A stretch of 63,894 nucleotides of DNA from Clostridia bacterium. Lineage in GTDB: Bacteria > Bacillota > Clostridia > Oscillospirales > CAG-272. Positions 62,001 through 63,894 of the stretch are shown piece after piece; position 1 is the first letter of the stretch, and every line of letters begins with the position of its first letter. The notes under the pieces are model-generated. The model saw only the letters and a program-made list of their open reading frames with translations. It was not told where the DNA came from and did not search any database. The DNA lies in assembly GCA_017441005.1 (NCBI GenBank), contig JAFSAM010000039.1:1-63894 (forward strand), written 5' to 3'. The position numbers and the translations under genes were made by a program.

Positions 62001-63449
62001 CTTGGGAAGTTCCATTTCAGCGGGAGCCTTCTTCTGGCCTTCTTCAGTAGGAATACGAGAGGATGTGGATTCGATCGCAACGTCGCCTACGAGAACGATA
62101 GTACCACCGTTTGTAGCGAGCTTCTGGAATGCGCGGTAGAATGCGTTCTGCTTGTAAGCGGCATTTCTATCACTTTCAACATCGCTGTTCAAAAGTGCGT
62201 AGTATGTGTCGCTATGTCCGAGAGGAGATGTGGGAGACGAACCGTCGCCTGTACCTGTAGCGGAAATATATACATGATCGGAAGAAACGGGAGGAAGTGT
62301 TTCAACACCTGTTGCGTATACAGTCTTGAAGTAAGAAACTTTAGACTCGGAGCAGTTGCTTCTGTCAAAGTTGATTGTAGACTCTGTGGGAGCAGTTGTG
62401 TCGTCGCCGCTGTAACGGTAACCCCAAACCTTCTGGATGCCTGTTACTGCTGTAGAAATTGTAACTGTAACCGCACCGTCTGTGCCGTTCTTGTTACCGC
62501 CGTAAACTTCGCCGACCTTACCGCCGTTAAGAGTGATGTTAACATTACCCTTGTGACCGAAAGTAAGGCTAGCATTTGTAAGATGGTTTACACCGTCGAG
62601 AACTGCAACTTCACCGCCGTTAACGGTAATGTTTACGTTACCTTCCATCTTACCGTACTGCTTGCCGCCTGCGTACAAGCCGTAGGATGTACCCATTACT
62701 CTGCCGTACTTACCGGAGTTAATGGTGATGTTTGTGTCGGAAACTGTAGTGCCGTCTCCGCCTGTAGCCATTCTGTCATAACCGCAGAGAGTAGGATAGT
62801 ACACTTCACTGCCGCCAATGTCATTTGCAGTCATATTAAGCTCTTCGCCCATTACGGTAGTCTTACCGTAGAAGGACAACATAATTACACTGTCAAGGCT
62901 CTTGCCGTAGCTTCTGGTAGAATCGTACTTTGTTTCGATGTTAAGGAATTCCCATGTTGTGGGAGCCTTAATACGAAGGTTGATACCGTGATCGCTGGTA
63001 TCAAATGTGAGCTTTGCGCCTGTAGCTCTGTAGTCAACACCGTCGTAATAGCTTGTAACGGTGATGTTCTTTGTTCCAACAGTAGAGGGCCACTGGAACT
63101 CGGAAAAGCTATCTCTTGCAGCGTCGCAAGTGTCAATTGTGAATTCATCACAAATAACGATCGCACCGCCGTTTTTGATGAGCGCGCTATCATTTGCTGT
63201 CAAAGCAAGATAAAATGCGTTCAGCTTATAAGTTTTGTCATCAGGCACCTTATAGCCTGCGCCATGTCCCATTGCGTTTTCAGCGGAAGAACCGTCACCG
63301 GTACCCTTTGCTGTGTTAGCAATGAACACAACTGTCTCGTCGTCTGCTACCTTAGCTGTGCCTGCAGCCGATGTAGTCATCAACAAACAAGATACAACCA
63401 CTGCAACTACGATGAGTGCGGGGATGAGAAATTTAGCAAATTTTCTCAT
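59064..63449 (-). CDS. Giant four-module surface protein, beta-helix-like
   Basis: 1461 aa. Signal peptide (about 1-28), then four related modules of about 340-350 residues starting near residues 42, 393, 731 and 1070. Each opens with a YIAATGTGDGSSP...PLG-type motif, followed by NALYKAL, a GG-IVVxGDV strand, ITSVYGGxDYR, FxNIxIEHRYD, GGHRY and many short VTVNGG turns, the pattern of right-handed beta-helix adhesins or carbohydrate-active domains. The C-terminus has a sorting-like VPATG, a hydrophobic helix and KKKKIED. Function unknown; likely adhesin or glycan binder. GGAG before the ATG. Confidence 0.88.
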   Translation of the reverse strand: MRKFAKFLIPALIVVAVVVSCLLMTTSAAGTAKVADDETVVFIANTAKGTGDGSSAENAMGHGAGYKVPDDKTYKLNAFYLALTANDSALIKNGGAIVICDEFTIDTCDAARDSFSEFQWPSTVGTKNITVTSYYDGVDYRATGAKLTFDTSDHGINLRIKAPTTWEFLNIETKYDSTRSYGKSLDSVIMLSFYGKTTVMGEELNMTANDIGGSEVYYPTLCGYDRMATGGDGTTVSDTNITINSGKYGRVMGTSYGLYAGGKQYGKMEGNVNITVNGGEVAVLDGVNHLTNASLTFGHKGNVNITLNGGKVGEVYGGNKNGTDGAVTVTISTAVTGIQKVWGYRYSGDDTTAPTESTINFDRSNCSESKVSYFKTVYATGVETLPPVSSDHVYISATGTGDGSSPTSPLGHSDTYYALLNSDVESDRNAAYKQNAFYRAFQKLATNGGTIVLVGDVAIESTSSRIPTEEGQKKAPAEMELPKANGEIVITSVYGGNDYRANAKLILDMDKCNVTFVDFKSAVTFEKVNIEHKYDPDDLNSWGTSGAFCARLNRFVIGAEVNVTSLNADTNAPGKMFPMIIGGNRYSKLTGNGEIVINSGTWDVVTAGGHGMSSTSSNYGTVTGNVKVTVNGGKIAKLYGTGSKIQPQLAPSLTGKVTMDINGGTIDELIVANRTEYLGTGSVITLGAGATLKYVDYAVEDYAGDLEDLKTRVTFVNNNSIVVGVKPPKDPVVIYIAANGTGDGSSPESPLGNSAGYAPGTNKQESKNALYKALAMIPDDPGIIVVVGDVFIDTAEGRVDGSGQSPAEFKLPKAGGHVLITSVYGGKDYRSNAKFVLDQAASAVTFLTFQNPTTFDNIVIEHRYDRNDANGWGTPMVLAAYGYDFTIGENTEVTAWDVNKNMKGNWYPAIIGGHRYLSVPRSYTVTVKTGNWDFVGAGSYSMTATYPGTVTGDVTLNIEGGDIGTIFGTTSPSRAYGSITGKLEINVTGGSADVLAIAGKNGAENEIVVNVAASADRVAKITGGTNNSNIPANLTVTYDRSVTRDDEVFYVNNLIATGDEASQPDPVVYRLYVANKEQGLGDGSSPENAMGHAPDYYEVRAKALAIIAANGGTNTGLTNEQKAVTGAVVPKNALYKALNQLSKTGGELIVCGSLTVDATDAMRRSLADFFCPTGTEHILITSYDRSTGIDYRSKGVRFVLDVVDLGLTLELGSPTTFDHITIEHRYNSKNGKGVDNGALIAARSNKLVIGYDVYVWANDINPDVDARVDMYPSICGGHRYSDMGKGLEDGAPTHVTINAGNWAMVVGGAYTPSKVPHTGNATIGIDGSAKIETICGTTKATNGTKTAILDGSVWIGLWGGEVTNVYVVGKPGLKWGDASIGLGGTEIKGKVRATHPDYEGEEIQAWVFNYTDKQIDTDKIIGFESPVPATGSNLGYLAIVAVVSLVGAVALIATKKKKIED

Positions 63450-63522
63450 AATTTTTCTCCTTTTTTAAATATATTTTAATTTTTTATTCACAATGTTGTC
63501 ATAGTGATAAAGATACGTATAC

Positions 63523-63551
63523 ATTATATCACGCACCCCCATAATTGTCAA
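63523..63551 (-). promoter_or_regulatory. Consensus promoter of the surface protein gene
   Basis: TTGACA (63546-63551), 17-nt spacer, TATAAT (63523-63528) with TGA extension; leader of about 65 nt. Predicts strong expression. Confidence 0.85.
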
Positions 63552-63664
63552 CAGCATTTTTCATATTTTATACATCATTTTTTTGGTAATTGTATACATT
63601 TTACAAAAACGCCGTTCATGCTGTTTTGTAGCATTTTCTTCATTATATATATATAATTTTTATG

Positions 63665-63894
63665 TGCGATATCCCAAAGCCCTTTCCTGAGGGAAGGGTG
63701 GCACGGCTTTGCCGTGACGGGATGAGAGATTTACTTTACCGTTTAGCTTTTTCTCTCCCTCCGTCACTCCGCTTCCGCTTCGTGACACCTCCCTCGTCAG
63801 ATGGAGGTATAAATTACACTCGTTTGGAAACGACCTCATCCGTCTCGGAATCATCCCTCTCCGTCGGCTCCGCCGACACCTCTCCCGTAGGGAG
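63665..63894. repeat. Palindromic element, copy D, running off the window
   Basis: Several hairpins: CCCTTTCCTGAGGGAAGGG, GGCACGGCTTTGCCGTG and others. The last 40 bases (TCCCTCTCCGTCGGCTCCGC...) nearly repeat the left end of copy A. The element fills the 445-nt gap upstream of the surface protein gene together with its promoter. A short open frame across it is repeat-derived and not called. Confidence 0.65.

Noticed and set aside
60708..63479. 923-codon open frame opposite the surface protein gene
   Set aside because: It is an antisense shadow: Cys- and Val-rich, no ribosome-binding site, and mirrors the codon bias of the repeat-built gene on the minus strand.
63660..63854. 64-codon frame in the last repeat
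   Set aside because: Encoded by palindromic repeat DNA; the protein has no coherent composition and no ribosome-binding site.

Overview
The window looks like chromosomal DNA from an anaerobic, low-to-mid GC member of the Clostridia (Bacillota), probably a gut-type lineage related to Oscillospirales. The placement is inferred from gene content: pyruvate:ferredoxin oxidoreductase, anaerobic ribonucleotide reductase with its activase, ferrous iron uptake, a transketolase split into two genes, an S10-spc-alpha ribosomal cluster of Firmicute type, and the sporulation-lineage genes spmA, spmB, spoVG and an AbrB-type regulator. No marker in the window fixes the species.

Layout. 1-3.8 kb: the end of a probable structured RNA, a HAD phosphatase, and a feoA-feoB-Cys-rich protein iron operon with three palindromic metal-regulator-like operators. 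3.8-8.4 kb: pgcA, a divergent chorismate mutase/prephenate dehydratase-like protein, and htpG. 8.4-24.4 kb: one long minus-strand operon running S10-L3-L4-L23-L2-S19-L22-S3-L16-L29-S17-L14-L24-L5-S14-S8-L6-L18-S5-L30-L15-SecY-Adk-Map-KOW-IF1-L36-S13-S11-S4-RpoA-L17, with a consensus promoter and a roughly 260-nt leader. 24.5-29 kb: spmA-spmB, the AbrB regulator, and nrdD-nrdG behind NrdR-like boxes. 29-34.5 kb: a DUF559 endonuclease-like gene bracketed by two palindromic elements, an HD hydrolase, polA, an NYN-domain protein and an acetyltransferase. 34.5-39 kb: queT-lplA-methyltransferase operon, a phosphopantetheinyl transferase, and murC. 39.2-49.6 kb: spoVG, trxA, split transketolase, a PepF-like peptidase, a glycosyltransferase with an RNHCP zinc protein, a small membrane protein, and nifJ. 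49.8-51.9 kb: tRNA-Trp with a duplicated 3' end and two AT-rich orphan genes, which looks like a small island. 51.9-57.8 kb: methyltransferase, a long ECF-type sigma factor, a FliB-like cysteine-rich protein, a kinase, an ECF-transporter S component behind a transcription attenuator, and DUF3842. 57.8-63.9 kb: a membrane-anchored FKBP/trigger-factor-like foldase and a 1461-residue four-module surface protein, followed by another palindromic repeat.

How it fits together. Most genes are housekeeping for a strict anaerobe: iron uptake feeding iron-sulfur enzymes (PFOR, NrdG), anaerobic dNTP synthesis, translation, wall synthesis and salvage of lipoate and queuosine precursors. Promoters are easy to read here because many are near-consensus TTGACA-17-TATAAT with an extended -10. 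The most unusual items are two adjacent genes in the ribosomal operon without ordinary start codons (KOW protein and IF-1), the PheA-like protein coupled to pgcA, the DUF559 gene flanked by palindromic repeats, the tRNA-Trp end duplication, and the attenuator in front of the S component-kinase pair.
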